DNA from: an uncultured Verrucomicrobiota bacterium
GTDB taxonomy: Bacteria; Verrucomicrobiota; Kiritimatiellia; SS1-B-03-39; UBA6053
Length of the DNA: 64,000 nucleotides
Assembly: GCA_937127435.1 (NCBI GenBank)
Contig: CAKZLZ010000034.1
Location: 1-64,000 of the forward strand
Direction of reading: 5' to 3'
The notes under the pieces were generated by a model that saw only the letters and a program-made list of their open reading frames with translations, was not told where the DNA came from and searched no databases. This document shows positions 40,101 to 48,822 of this stretch, one piece after another (the stretch's first letter is position 1; every line of letters begins with the position of its first letter). Position numbers and translations under genes: made by a program.

Positions 40101-40205
40101 AGCTTATTGCTCGAATACGAAATCCGCAGAAACCTCTCCATCACCACCGAAACCGGTACCCACACCCTGCCGGGAATTGGCGTGAACTGGAAACGGGATT
40201 ATTAA
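37173..40205 (+). CDS. TamB-like translocation and assembly module protein
   Basis: 1010 aa; N-terminal TM; C-terminal DUF490-type LDLEADYSREDMDAVLLITGRADNPKFNLRSNPPLPEDEILSRILFGKDMATITGLQAL...RQINNRLYLEFNQSL; TGATG overlap with tamA-like gene. Confidence 0.9.
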   Translation: MGKVKKRSWFTIIRRIFLGLCTLLLCLYIFLHTPYAQDRITDFISEKLSTKDQTVTLNGLGGLWPFHLRLQTGSITDKNGVWVEVQNISLDWKYRKQKIHIQDLNVEELTLFQRPAGEEKTTGPLKPFPELPWEIEVDKIHINRLVLNENFSGKETVLGLTGKLHLSKEGLINTRLSATTSDSTFTLDANYELAEKSFSGKLSEKSRNENRLSITFGSKESGGIFVKGNLQSQDLIERIQFVEPYLQAFNLPPRLVTRYLRKIPQAPLPAKIGLDLDYAQNLLALDTEIQIHEGKVQSHMTYAKDQKKFDLQLQARLPKTQPFGELFGQPIAGQLEGTFSITLQNGLQDLTTDILLTGFSYREFKIEHLQGNLQQQNHGFHIDVNGKDGEREISLTGLFSTSVDGWTFNSDTWTADMPPLSLESEKSFVLMKSGTDFDLQPTSFLLNGIPMALKGNWNSKQIDVSLTLPEIPAAKLPNYEELEIGGTLMGTLQIKGNLDQPDLHMTLACEALEFVYDQFETNTQLDGELNASWSSAGLQLESAFKDTRQNQFSISLHSPESWSLSPFKLPDTHADFSTRLQGTVDLSLLNKFNWLPNQRVSGQLHTHVNFSQTNKKRELKGSVKLTQGKYENFQLGSVLNQIEIAAEILDQKVTLTQADARTPGDGKLSASGHWDLQEVPGSGELSLVINKARVLHLDPVQAALSGKILVSKNAKEKVKVSGKLVLEETTFHMDRLPKPVPKPVPFVVKNGTLPPLQKKKKETSPPRIMGNWVNGDIDIDIPSQLIVEGKNIYSTWEGALKVSLQPSGFYLNGKLLPRRGTVNFFGRAFRLSKGTVHFNDQLGSSPILDLEADYSREDMDAVLLITGRADNPKFNLRSNPPLPEDEILSRILFGKDMATITGLQALEVGLALKSMMDSEGNTDWDLMGKARDFLGVDQLELRESGDAEGSTEIVAGRQINNRLYLEFNQSLKEPGSSLLLEYEIRRNLSITTETGTHTLPGIGVNWKRDY

Positions 40206-40268
40206 GAAGTCCAGGTCCGTGAATTAATTTGTTCAACCTTAAACCGCGCGATGAGGCTTCAGCTAAAT

Positions 40269-41714
40269 TCACGGTGCAGAAACCGAATCAATATACAGCG
40301 GATAAGGTCCGATGGTGACCTTTACTTTTCCCTCCAGCACCGGAAGCACCTTTTCATTCCCCACCATATCATATATTTTAATTTCCGTCCCTGACACCGG
40401 AATTTCCACTTCCGTGGGTCCTAACACATTCCAGGCCACCACCACATGATTCGGGGAATCTTGCGTATAATCGGAAATGAATTCATAAATATAACTGTCC
40501 CCTTCCCCATCCGACAGGGCCGCAATTAATTTTGGATTGGGCATCCGCTGGATGAGATTTTGAATCGCAAAAGCCGCCGGACGCCATTTCAGCGAACTCC
40601 GGGTCATCAATCCGCCATTGTAATTGTCTGTGTCGTGCAAATGCATGATAAACACCCGCTCTACCCCCAGACGCATGGCCCACAAATACATGCGGACCAC
40701 AAAAGCGCCATGCAATTCAGGAGTCAACATCTCAGGTTTCCGTTTGTCTGGCACATCATACCTTCCGCCATATTCATGACCAATCTCCCAACCCACTTCG
40801 GTAAACCATACCGGTTTCTCGGCGCCCTGCTCGGAAAGAAACGCCCGCATCTCCGCCAAATTTTTACTCATGGCCACCGGCCCCCAGGATTTTATTTTGT
40901 ACGCTTCCGGGGGTGCGCCTTTCATATAAGGATGGGTGGAAAAAATATCGTAGGTCTCGTGCAAGCCCGCTTCTGACTTTTCGTAAACCCCTTCGACAAA
41001 CCGGAAATCCGCCCGGGTTGCCCCGCCCCCGCCACAGGAAAAACCAACGATGGGTAAGGTGTTGGGATGCGAATAAATGATCTCACTCATCATCGGCAAC
41101 ACTTTTGCATACAACGCTTCCCGTTCCGCCTCAACTTCTTCACGGGGCATCCGGTCCGGAATCATGTATTGATAGTTGGGTTCGTTTAAAATTTCGATCG
41201 CACGGATTGGACTCTCAAATCCTGTCCCTGCATAGAGGGCACCGTTCGGACCATATTCATCCAGAAACCCGTTAAAGCTTTCGGACATGGCCTCCAAATA
41301 AGCTTCATCACTTTCATAAGCGGGACGATTCCACCTCACTCCTTTTTTACGTTCCCTTTCGGTCGCGTTGGAGACGGTAAACATCACCTCCACCCCTTTT
41401 TCCGCCGCAATCAGCAAAGCCTCTTCCGCCTCGGATGTGGGACCCGAGAGGCGAATGGAGCGGACGCCCATCTTTTCAATCTCGGCATGCGCTTTTTGAT
41501 ACTCGTCCCCCCAAAGGTAAATTCCATACACCGGAAAAGGCTGAGCGGGTTTGGCAACAATGTCCGCGATGGGCGGCAAGGGTTGTGCGCCGGTTTCCCA
41601 TTCGCGTTGATCCGGAACTTCCGTTGGTTGGGTAAAATAGTCGGGCACCTCTTCAGCGAAGAGGGATCGGGTGGTCAAAAGAATCAAGCCGGTAGCAAAT
41701 AGTCTGAATTTCAT
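40269..41714 (-). CDS. Secreted clan GH-A-like glycoside hydrolase
   Basis: 481 aa; signal peptide; RAIEILNEPNYQYM (acid/base NEP) and KPVWFTEVGWEIG (nucleophile Glu). Confidence 0.7.
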   Translation of the reverse strand: MKFRLFATGLILLTTRSLFAEEVPDYFTQPTEVPDQREWETGAQPLPPIADIVAKPAQPFPVYGIYLWGDEYQKAHAEIEKMGVRSIRLSGPTSEAEEALLIAAEKGVEVMFTVSNATERERKKGVRWNRPAYESDEAYLEAMSESFNGFLDEYGPNGALYAGTGFESPIRAIEILNEPNYQYMIPDRMPREEVEAEREALYAKVLPMMSEIIYSHPNTLPIVGFSCGGGGATRADFRFVEGVYEKSEAGLHETYDIFSTHPYMKGAPPEAYKIKSWGPVAMSKNLAEMRAFLSEQGAEKPVWFTEVGWEIGHEYGGRYDVPDKRKPEMLTPELHGAFVVRMYLWAMRLGVERVFIMHLHDTDNYNGGLMTRSSLKWRPAAFAIQNLIQRMPNPKLIAALSDGEGDSYIYEFISDYTQDSPNHVVVAWNVLGPTEVEIPVSGTEIKIYDMVGNEKVLPVLEGKVKVTIGPYPLYIDSVSAP

Positions 41715-41846
41715 ATAGAGTCCTTAGCGGTAAACGAATGTGAGCTTTACATCAAAGCTCTCCGTAGATACCTTTGACCAGTAAAAAGTGGATGAAAGTG
41801 GTGCACCGCCCTGTCACCACCATTGGACTTTTACTTTTTCATGGTT

Positions 41847-42662
41847 ATGAAACCCCACCCCATCATAAAGTTTGGAATCCTCCTCAGCTTGCTGTTCGCA
41901 ATCTTAAGTCTTTGGATAGGTACCGGCATCTTCATGCATCAACCGGAAAAACCAGTGTATCAACTTCCGCTGGATACGCGAGCCACCCATTCCCCCGGTT
42001 GCTGTTTAGAGTATGGTCTTACCTATTTCCCTACCCTGGACCGGGATGGCGAGCTCTGGTTGGGCACCCGGAAAATTGAAAAACAAAACAGGGTAAACGA
42101 ACATCAACAATGGATTTCAAAAGAACATCGCCAAAATTCACCTGTGTATATCACTGCGGACAAAAATCTTCCCATGAGAGAGATCCAGGGGCTTTTAGCA
42201 GAACTCTCCAACGTGGGGTTTTATCGGTTCAACTTTGAGGTCACGGAAGGCAAGAAACCTCTTCTCTCCCAACTGAAATTTCTTGAGTGGGACACCCCTT
42301 GGGGAATTTTCCAACAGATTTCTTTTCTCAGGGCTGAACAAATAAACACGATGGGTTTCTATGTACCCGCCTTGTCCGATTGCGATCTCTGCGTTGAAAA
42401 CGCAGTAATGTTAACTCCGGATGATTCAATTTTCATCATTGATCTGAACAGCAGAAGCGCAAAGACCCAAACGGAAAAAGAGATCGCCTGGCCGGACATT
42501 CCGAATCGCATCAGCCGGCTCATGGATCTGAATCCTACAACCCATATCCCGATTGTGATCGACGAAAGCATGTCCTACGGCGAATTCATTGAATTCTTTT
42601 GTGGGGTGTATGAAAAAGGTGCAGTCAACATCAGCCTGCTCCCCCCACACCATCGCTTTTAA
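41847..42662 (+). CDS. Membrane-anchored hypothetical protein with an ExbD/TolR-like segment
   Basis: TM near N-terminus; SPVYITADKNLPMREIQGLLAELSNVGFYRFNFEVTEGK resembles the ExbD periplasmic pattern. Listed ORF starts at 41823; ATG 41847 (MKPHPI) preferred. Confidence 0.5.
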   Translation: MKPHPIIKFGILLSLLFAILSLWIGTGIFMHQPEKPVYQLPLDTRATHSPGCCLEYGLTYFPTLDRDGELWLGTRKIEKQNRVNEHQQWISKEHRQNSPVYITADKNLPMREIQGLLAELSNVGFYRFNFEVTEGKKPLLSQLKFLEWDTPWGIFQQISFLRAEQINTMGFYVPALSDCDLCVENAVMLTPDDSIFIIDLNSRSAKTQTEKEIAWPDIPNRISRLMDLNPTTHIPIVIDESMSYGEFIEFFCGVYEKGAVNISLLPPHHRF

Positions 42663-42670
42663 AATTGACT

Positions 42671-42760
42671 GGAGCGCGGACACTCCTGTCCTGGCGGTAT
42701 GGTTTCAGACGTAAAGTGGCTTGGGTTCCGGGTTCGCTAGGACAGGAGTGTCCGCGCTCC
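42671..42760. repeat. 22-bp perfect inverted repeat (GGAGCGCGGACACTCCTGTCCT / AGGACAGGAGTGTCCGCGCTCC), 46-bp spacer
   Basis: Arms 42671-42692 and 42739-42760, between two convergent genes. Confidence 0.93.
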
Positions 42761-42779
42761 GGTTTTGCCGCATCCATGC

Positions 42780-43910
42780 TTACACCTGCTGCTGAACCAT
42801 CGACGTCATCTCCCGCTCCAATCCCAGAATACATTCCGCTCTTCTGAATTGCGCCCGGCTGCGGACCAGATTGTGTTCAGGATAAGACACTTTAAAATAG
42901 AGGTCGCCGTCCAAATAATCTTTAAGAAAGCGCATGCCCAATTCGTAAGAAATCAGCGCCCCCGACATCGGCAACAGCTCCAGTTCCTTGGGAGTAATAA
43001 AGGCCGAAGCTTTGGTCAAAAAGCCGTTCAACAGCGCTTCGAACAGCGGCATCTCCACCTGGATTTTGTTCAGGTCCGGCTCATCTTCATCCGACAAACT
43101 GGTGGCGGTGCGAACCAGGTCTCCGAAATCATAGAGCAGAGATCCGGTCATCACTGTATCGAGATCAATCACACAAATGCCTTTACCACTTTGACTGTCA
43201 AAAAGGATATTATTGATCTTGGTGTCGTTGTGGGTGACCCGGGTGGGCAACTCCCCCGCTTCCATCAAACCGGCCACCAAATACGCCAAGTCCCGATGCT
43301 GACGCACAAAAGTCATCTCTGCGGAGATCAGATCCGCCCGCCCGGCCAAATCCTGTGAAAAGCTGGATTCCAGCGCGTCGAATCGCGAGGGGGTATGATG
43401 AAAATTCGGAATGGTATCCAGCAAGGTCCCCGGCAGATCCGCCATCTGATATTGAAATTCTCCGAAAGCTTTGGCCGCCTCAAACACCTGGTCTGCGCTC
43501 TCCACCACATCGATACTTTTCACGTTGGAAATAAAATCGAAGGCCCGCCAAAAATTTTCTTCGCCGTCCACGTACAAATCCCGTCCATCCAGGGTCGGAA
43601 TTAACCTCAGGGCCCGGCGCTCCGGTTGATCTCTTTCCCACTCCGCCAATTTGCGGTGCTGGTGATCGGTCACTTCCCGAATATTGGCCATCATCCCCGG
43701 CACATCGGGGAAAACCCGGTGATTGACCCGTTGCAAAACCAGGGGACAACTCCGGGCGGACTCGAATGAAATCAGATAGGTATCATTGATATGACCATTC
43801 CCAAGACAACTGACATCTGAAACGGTTTTAAGATCGGTGAACTGGGAGATTGCGTGGTGGGGTTGAATCATCGTTCGGCCAGAATTAAATGAGTCCATTG
43901 CATTTTGCAA
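42780..43910 (-). CDS. Aminoglycoside phosphotransferase-fold kinase, NahK (N-acetylhexosamine 1-kinase)-like
   Basis: 376 aa; GNGHINDTYLISFES, LVLQRVNHRVFPDVPGMMANI, RVTHNDTKINNILFD, CVIDLDTVMTGSLLYDFGDLVR. Confidence 0.85.
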   Translation of the reverse strand: MQNAMDSFNSGRTMIQPHHAISQFTDLKTVSDVSCLGNGHINDTYLISFESARSCPLVLQRVNHRVFPDVPGMMANIREVTDHQHRKLAEWERDQPERRALRLIPTLDGRDLYVDGEENFWRAFDFISNVKSIDVVESADQVFEAAKAFGEFQYQMADLPGTLLDTIPNFHHTPSRFDALESSFSQDLAGRADLISAEMTFVRQHRDLAYLVAGLMEAGELPTRVTHNDTKINNILFDSQSGKGICVIDLDTVMTGSLLYDFGDLVRTATSLSDEDEPDLNKIQVEMPLFEALLNGFLTKASAFITPKELELLPMSGALISYELGMRFLKDYLDGDLYFKVSYPEHNLVRSRAQFRRAECILGLEREMTSMVQQQV

Positions 43911-44004
43911 CCGTGGAAAGAATCAAAACTCCTCGTTGTATGAACTGGATTAAGGTTGTTGATCATAGCGTGATCATTATTTCTAATGATAGCCTGAGAA
44001 TTTT

Positions 44005-44068
44005 TCGGGCAGGGATGCCCTCACCCCATTTACTTCCGCTAAAACGGCGCAGAGGCATCCCTGCCCGA
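44005..44068. repeat. 15-bp perfect inverted repeat (TCGGGCAGGGATGCC / GGCATCCCTGCCCGA)
   Basis: Arms 44005-44019 and 44054-44068; half-site GCATCCCTGCCCGA recurs at 29564-29577. Confidence 0.9.
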
Positions 44069-44097
44069 TTCTGATGCAAGCAATTGAACCGCTGATT

Positions 44098-44550
44098 TCA
44101 GTCTTTTATTAAAGCTTCCGCAGAAACTTTTGGTGGAGTGGTGGGCTGAGCCGGAGGAGGCGGTTTTAAAGCCCGGACAGAAACCCAATCCATGATCACT
44201 TGTAACAAAGGGAAAACCAGAAGGACTTGCAGGTGATTATGAAAAAGTCTGGTGATCTCATTACTCAAACTCAGGAGCGCCAGAACCGCTATGATCATTG
44301 ATCCCTGATATTCACTACACCTTCCTGTATATTTCATCGAGAGTCGGGTTGCGATCAGGCTAAGAACGAACCCAAAGAAAGTCGAAGAAAAGAATACCTC
44401 ATTCGAGCCGATCGCGAAACTGGCATTGAGGGAAAGAGATAGAAACCCAACCGATTTAGTAATCTCCAGTGGCGTTTTGACTACGGAGACCACAACCCCC
44501 ACCAAAAATATCGTGGCAAGGATCCTTAATGCAATAATGATTTTCTTCAT
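44098..44550 (-). CDS. Hypothetical membrane protein
   Basis: 150 aa; several hydrophobic segments (ILATIFLVGVVVSVV, FFSSTFFGFVLSLIATRL). Confidence 0.55.
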   Translation of the reverse strand: MKKIIIALRILATIFLVGVVVSVVKTPLEITKSVGFLSLSLNASFAIGSNEVFFSSTFFGFVLSLIATRLSMKYTGRCSEYQGSMIIAVLALLSLSNEITRLFHNHLQVLLVFPLLQVIMDWVSVRALKPPPPAQPTTPPKVSAEALIKD

Positions 44551-44809
44551 AGGGGTTTCACTCGTGGGGCTGAACGGATTTTATGAATTCTTTTTTCAAC
44601 AGATAGCGCCTTTGGTTATCTGTTGAGGTTATCCTTGCGGAGCTCCAACTCAGCGGTACCAGTCGCTCGAATATGACTTTCCATAAGGCCTATATAACCT
44701 TCTGGAAAGAAATTTACCCCCTCAATGGCTCCAAATACGCCTTTTCCCCCCTGAATCTTCCCCAGATCGTGCTTGAACCCTCGCCCCTCAATGGTCAAAA
44801 GGCGTTCCT

Positions 44810-46168
44810 ATGTTTGATCAACTGACCCAATCTCTCCAAACCACCTTCAAAAACCTGCGCGGACAGGGAAAACTGACGGAGGAAAATATCCAAAGTGCCC
44901 TGCGGGATGTCCGTATGGCTCTGCTGGAAGCCGATGTGCATTTCCAGGTCGTGAAGACCTTTGTTAAAAATGTGCGCGAAAAAGTGATGGGCGAAGACGT
45001 GCTCAACAGCGTCTCCCCCGGTCAACAGTTTGTAAAATTTGTCCATGACGAAATGGAACGCCTGCTGGGCGATGAACAGGCCCAGTTTATTCAGTCCAGC
45101 CATACCCAGTCCATCGTGATGCTGGGTCTGCACGGGGTGGGAAAAACCACCACCACCGGTAAACTGGCCCGGCGCTTTAAAGGCGAAAAGAAAAAGGTGC
45201 TGTTGGTGGGCTGTGATATCCGCCGTCCGGCCGCGGTGGATCAACTGCGGGTACTGGCCGAACAGGCCGGTGTAGATATGCTCGGCCCTATTCCGGGAGA
45301 AGGCGTGGCCGCAGTGGCACGTCGCGCCCGCACCCAGGCGGAAGATCTGAGTTACGATGTGGTCATTTATGATACCGGCGGCCGTCTGCAGATCGACGAC
45401 GAATTGGTTGCGGAAGTGGCGGAACTCACCCGGGTGACCGATGCCCAGAACAAAATTTTGGTGATCGACGCCGCCATGGGTCAGGAATCCGTCTCCGTCG
45501 CGGAAACCTTTAATGACCGCTGTGGATTAACCGGGTTGATTTTGACCAAACTTGACGGTGACGCCCGTGGCGGGGCCGCCCTCTCCGTGCGTGAAGTCAC
45601 CGGATGCCCCATTCTCATGGTGGGTGTGGGCGAAAAGCAGGAAGATCTGCAACCTTTCTATCCCGACCGCATGGCCGACCGGATTTTAGGCATGGGCGAC
45701 GTGGTTTCCCTGGTGGAAAAAGCGCAGCAGACCGTCGACGAAGATGAAATGAAGCGCATGGAAAAGCGCATGTTCAGCGGCCAGATGGATCTGAACGACT
45801 TCCTCAGCCAAATCCGCCAAATGAAAAAACTCGGTTCAATGACCCAGTTGATGGATATGATGCCCGGGATGCCCCAAATGGATGCGGCCAAAAAAGCCAA
45901 AGCCGCGGAGATGGGTCAACGGCAATCCAAAAAGTTTGAGGCCATCATTCTGAGTATGACCCCTATCGAACGGAAACGCCCCAAGATCATCAACGGCAAA
46001 CGCCGGATTCGCATTGCCAAAGGCAGCGGTACCCGGGTCAAAGACGTAAACGACCTCATCAAACAGTTTGCCCAAGCCCAGAAAATGACCAAAAAGTTAA
46101 AAAGCTTTAAAGGCAAAATGCCCCGCATGCCCAAAGGGATGCCCGGGGGCATGATGCCCCGGATGTAA
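44810..46168 (+). CDS. ffh: Signal recognition particle protein Ffh (SRP54)
   Basis: 452 aa; MLGLHGVGKTTTTGKLARRFK, VLLVGCDIRRPAAVDQL, TKLDGDARGGAALSVREVTGCPI; Met-rich M domain. Confidence 0.97.
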   Translation: MFDQLTQSLQTTFKNLRGQGKLTEENIQSALRDVRMALLEADVHFQVVKTFVKNVREKVMGEDVLNSVSPGQQFVKFVHDEMERLLGDEQAQFIQSSHTQSIVMLGLHGVGKTTTTGKLARRFKGEKKKVLLVGCDIRRPAAVDQLRVLAEQAGVDMLGPIPGEGVAAVARRARTQAEDLSYDVVIYDTGGRLQIDDELVAEVAELTRVTDAQNKILVIDAAMGQESVSVAETFNDRCGLTGLILTKLDGDARGGAALSVREVTGCPILMVGVGEKQEDLQPFYPDRMADRILGMGDVVSLVEKAQQTVDEDEMKRMEKRMFSGQMDLNDFLSQIRQMKKLGSMTQLMDMMPGMPQMDAAKKAKAAEMGQRQSKKFEAIILSMTPIERKRPKIINGKRRIRIAKGSGTRVKDVNDLIKQFAQAQKMTKKLKSFKGKMPRMPKGMPGGMMPRM

Positions 46169-46172
46169 TCCC

Positions 46173-47321
46173 ATGCCCAATCAACTCAACAGAGTCCGAC
46201 TCAAAACCGCCAAACGGGTGGTGATCAAATTCGGTACCCGTGTCCTCGTAGACAGCCGCGGGCGGCCCAATCCCGTGCGAATTCAAGCCATCGTCGACCA
46301 GGTGTCCCAACTGGTCAAAGAAGGCCGGGAAGTGGTCATCGTCTCCTCCGGAGCTGTGGGCGCCGGTTTGGATCCCCTGGGTTTCGCAAAACGGCCCACC
46401 GATCTGGTCTCGCTGCAAATGGCTGCCGCCGTGGGGCAAACCCATCTCATGCGCATGTACAGCGAACGCTTCGAGAAAAAAGGGCTCGCAGTCGGACAAA
46501 TTTTACTGAACCACGACGATTTAAAACAGAGGAACCGCCATCTGAACGCGCGGAACTCCCTGCTGGGTCTGTTGCGCAAAGGCATCGTGCCTATTGTGAA
46601 TGAAAACGATGTGGTCTCAGTCGATGAAATACGCCTGGGCGACAACGATTATTTGGCCTCTCTGGTTTCGGTGCTGGTAGATGCGGATGCCCTCTTGCTC
46701 TGCACCTCGGTAAACGGCCTGCGTGCCCCCCTCGCAGGGAACCGGACCCGGCGGGTGGCTTACATCCCTGAAATCAGTAAAAAAGAATTGGAACTCGTAA
46801 ACGGCAAAGGTTCCGAACTCTCCACGGGCGGAATGGCCACCAAACTCGGGGCCGCTCAAATGGCCAACCGGGCGGGTGCGGTTTCACTGATTCTGGACGG
46901 ACGCAAACCCGATGCCCTCATCCGCGCTCTGAACGGTGACGATCTGGGGACCTGCATCGGGCAATTGGATGATAGCGGACGCATCAAAGGCAAACGCAAA
47001 CACTGGATTGCCTTTTTCCACAAACCCACCGGAAAGCTCACCGTGGACGCCGGAGCGGAAAAAGCGCTGCGTTTCAGCGGAAAAAGCCTTTTGGCCGCCG
47101 GAATCACCGCCGTGGAAGGTCAGTTCAGCACCGGCGCGGTGGTCGAAGTCCGAAACAAAGATAAACAATTAATTGGAAGCGGCTTGTGTCAATTCACCGC
47201 CGAAGATTTAAGACTAATTCAAGGAAAGAAATCCAAACGGATTCTGGAAATACTCGGACCCGCTGTCTCGACAGAAGTGATACATCGGGATAACCTTGTC
47301 CTCTTGACTGAACAGGAATGA
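46173..47321 (+). CDS. proB: Glutamate 5-kinase
   Basis: 382 aa; RVVIKFGTRVLVD, VVIVSSGAVGAGLDPLGF, GGMATKLGAAQMANRAG; C-terminal PUA domain. Confidence 0.96.
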   Translation: MPNQLNRVRLKTAKRVVIKFGTRVLVDSRGRPNPVRIQAIVDQVSQLVKEGREVVIVSSGAVGAGLDPLGFAKRPTDLVSLQMAAAVGQTHLMRMYSERFEKKGLAVGQILLNHDDLKQRNRHLNARNSLLGLLRKGIVPIVNENDVVSVDEIRLGDNDYLASLVSVLVDADALLLCTSVNGLRAPLAGNRTRRVAYIPEISKKELELVNGKGSELSTGGMATKLGAAQMANRAGAVSLILDGRKPDALIRALNGDDLGTCIGQLDDSGRIKGKRKHWIAFFHKPTGKLTVDAGAEKALRFSGKSLLAAGITAVEGQFSTGAVVEVRNKDKQLIGSGLCQFTAEDLRLIQGKKSKRILEILGPAVSTEVIHRDNLVLLTEQE

Positions 47322-47325
47322 GATC

Positions 47326-48579
47326 ATGATTAAAAAAAGTGAAATTTTGGAAATGGGCGAAAAAGCCCAGAAAGCCTCCCTCGGATTGGCAAAACTGAGC
47401 TCCCGCAAAAAGAACAACATTTTGGAAGCCATGGCGGATGAGTTGGATGCCCGCCGCAAAGAAATTCAGGCCGCCAATCAAAAAGATCTGGTCGAAGGCA
47501 AAAAGAACGGCCTCAGTGCCGCCATGCTGGACCGGCTGGAGCTGACAGATGAACGCTTCAAATCCATGGTCAAAGGCATTCTGGATGTGATCGCGCTCAA
47601 AGATCCGGTCGGTGACATTATGAGCACTTGGGTTCGTCCCAACGGTTTGGAAATAAAAAAAGTCAGGGTGCCCATTGGCGTGATCGGCATTATTTTTGAA
47701 TCCCGTCCCAATGTGACCGTGGATGCGGCCGTGCTCTGCTTCAAATCTTCCAACGCCACCATTTTGCGGGGCGGCAAAGAAGCCATTCACAGCAACCGCG
47801 CTTTGGCCCTGGCCATTCAGGAAGGCGGCGAGAAAAAAGGACTTCCCCCCAACGCCATTCAGCTGGTGCAAACCACCGAACGCTCTGCGGTCAAAGAACT
47901 GGTACAGCTTGAAGGTCTGGTCGACTTGGTTATCCCTCGCGGAGGAGAAGGCCTCATCCGTGCGGTGGTGGAAGATGCCCGCGTTCCGGTCATCAAACAC
48001 TACAAGGGCATTTGCCATATCTATGTGGACAAAGATGCGAATTTACCTGCGGCCGTGGATATCGTGGACAACGCAAAAACCCAACGCCCCGGGGTTTGCA
48101 ATGCAGTGGAAACCGTTTTGGTTCACAAAGACATCTCAGAAGAATTTCTGCCCATGCTGGCCAACCGCTTGATTTCCAAAAAAGTGGAGATTCGCGGCGA
48201 CAACGCCACCTGCGCCCTGATTCCGGAAGCGACACCCGCCAAAGAAGAAGATTGGGGTGAAGAGTATCTGGATTTAATTTTATCCGTGAAAGTGGTGGAT
48301 ACCATTGATGATGCCATTTCACATATCGATCAATACGGATCCAAACACTCGGACGCGATTCTCAGTCAGTCAGAGCTCGCGCAGAAACAGTTCCTGCAGG
48401 AAGTAGACAGCTCCACGGTCTACGTGAATGCCAGCACCCGCTTCACCGACGGCAACGAATTCGGCCTGGGTGCGGAAATAGGCATCAGCACCGACAAACT
48501 GCACGCCCGCGGTCCCATGGGTCTCGAAGAGCTGACCACTTACAAATTCCACGTGCTGGGCACTGGTCAGATTCGATAA
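47326..48579 (+). CDS. proA: Gamma-glutamyl phosphate reductase
   Basis: 417 aa; PIGVIGIIFESRPNVTVDAAVLCFKSSNATILRGGKEA; STVYVNASTRFTDGNEFGLGAEIGISTDKLHARGPMGLEELTTYK. Confidence 0.97.
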   Translation: MIKKSEILEMGEKAQKASLGLAKLSSRKKNNILEAMADELDARRKEIQAANQKDLVEGKKNGLSAAMLDRLELTDERFKSMVKGILDVIALKDPVGDIMSTWVRPNGLEIKKVRVPIGVIGIIFESRPNVTVDAAVLCFKSSNATILRGGKEAIHSNRALALAIQEGGEKKGLPPNAIQLVQTTERSAVKELVQLEGLVDLVIPRGGEGLIRAVVEDARVPVIKHYKGICHIYVDKDANLPAAVDIVDNAKTQRPGVCNAVETVLVHKDISEEFLPMLANRLISKKVEIRGDNATCALIPEATPAKEEDWGEEYLDLILSVKVVDTIDDAISHIDQYGSKHSDAILSQSELAQKQFLQEVDSSTVYVNASTRFTDGNEFGLGAEIGISTDKLHARGPMGLEELTTYKFHVLGTGQIR

Positions 48580-48597
48580 GGAAATCAAAAGGCGAAC

Positions 48598-48628
48598 GTT
48601 GAATGCCGAAGACCACGACGTAGGCGTG
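48598..48628. repeat. Isolated copy of the 31-bp unit found as a 7x array at 31398
   Basis: GTTGAATGCCGAAGACCACGACGTAGGCGTG, 2 mismatches to the consensus unit; preceded by GCGAAC as at 31701. Confidence 0.9.
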
Positions 48629-48659
48629 GTTCGATATTCGGTTTCACTATCTTTGCCCC

Positions 48660-48813
48660 CTCGAAGCTTCGCTTCTTCGCCCCCAAAGCGGCAGCTTCAG
48701 TCGTCCCTCCTTGCGCGACCGCACTCCATAAAATCCGCTTATTTTGGAGTGCGCACGCGGAGTGAAGCATGAACGCAGCTTGCGCTTTGGGGGCGAAGAA
48801 GCGAAGCTTCGAG
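48660..48813. repeat. 31-bp perfect inverted repeat enclosing a second internal hairpin
   Basis: Arms CTCGAAGCTTCGCTTCTTCGCCCCCAAAGCG (48660-48690) and its exact reverse complement (48783-48813); internal CGCACTCCA...GGAGTGCG. Confidence 0.93.
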
Positions 48814-48822
48814 AGGGGAAAA

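Noticed and set aside
40217-40274. 9-bp inverted repeat (CCGTGAATT/AATTCACGG) between tamB-like and the GH-like gene as a terminator
   Set aside because: Short arms with a ~40-nt loop and no U-tract; too weak to call.
48660-48813. Insertion sequence with terminal inverted repeats
   Set aside because: The 92-bp interior encodes no transposase; at most a MITE-like or structural element.
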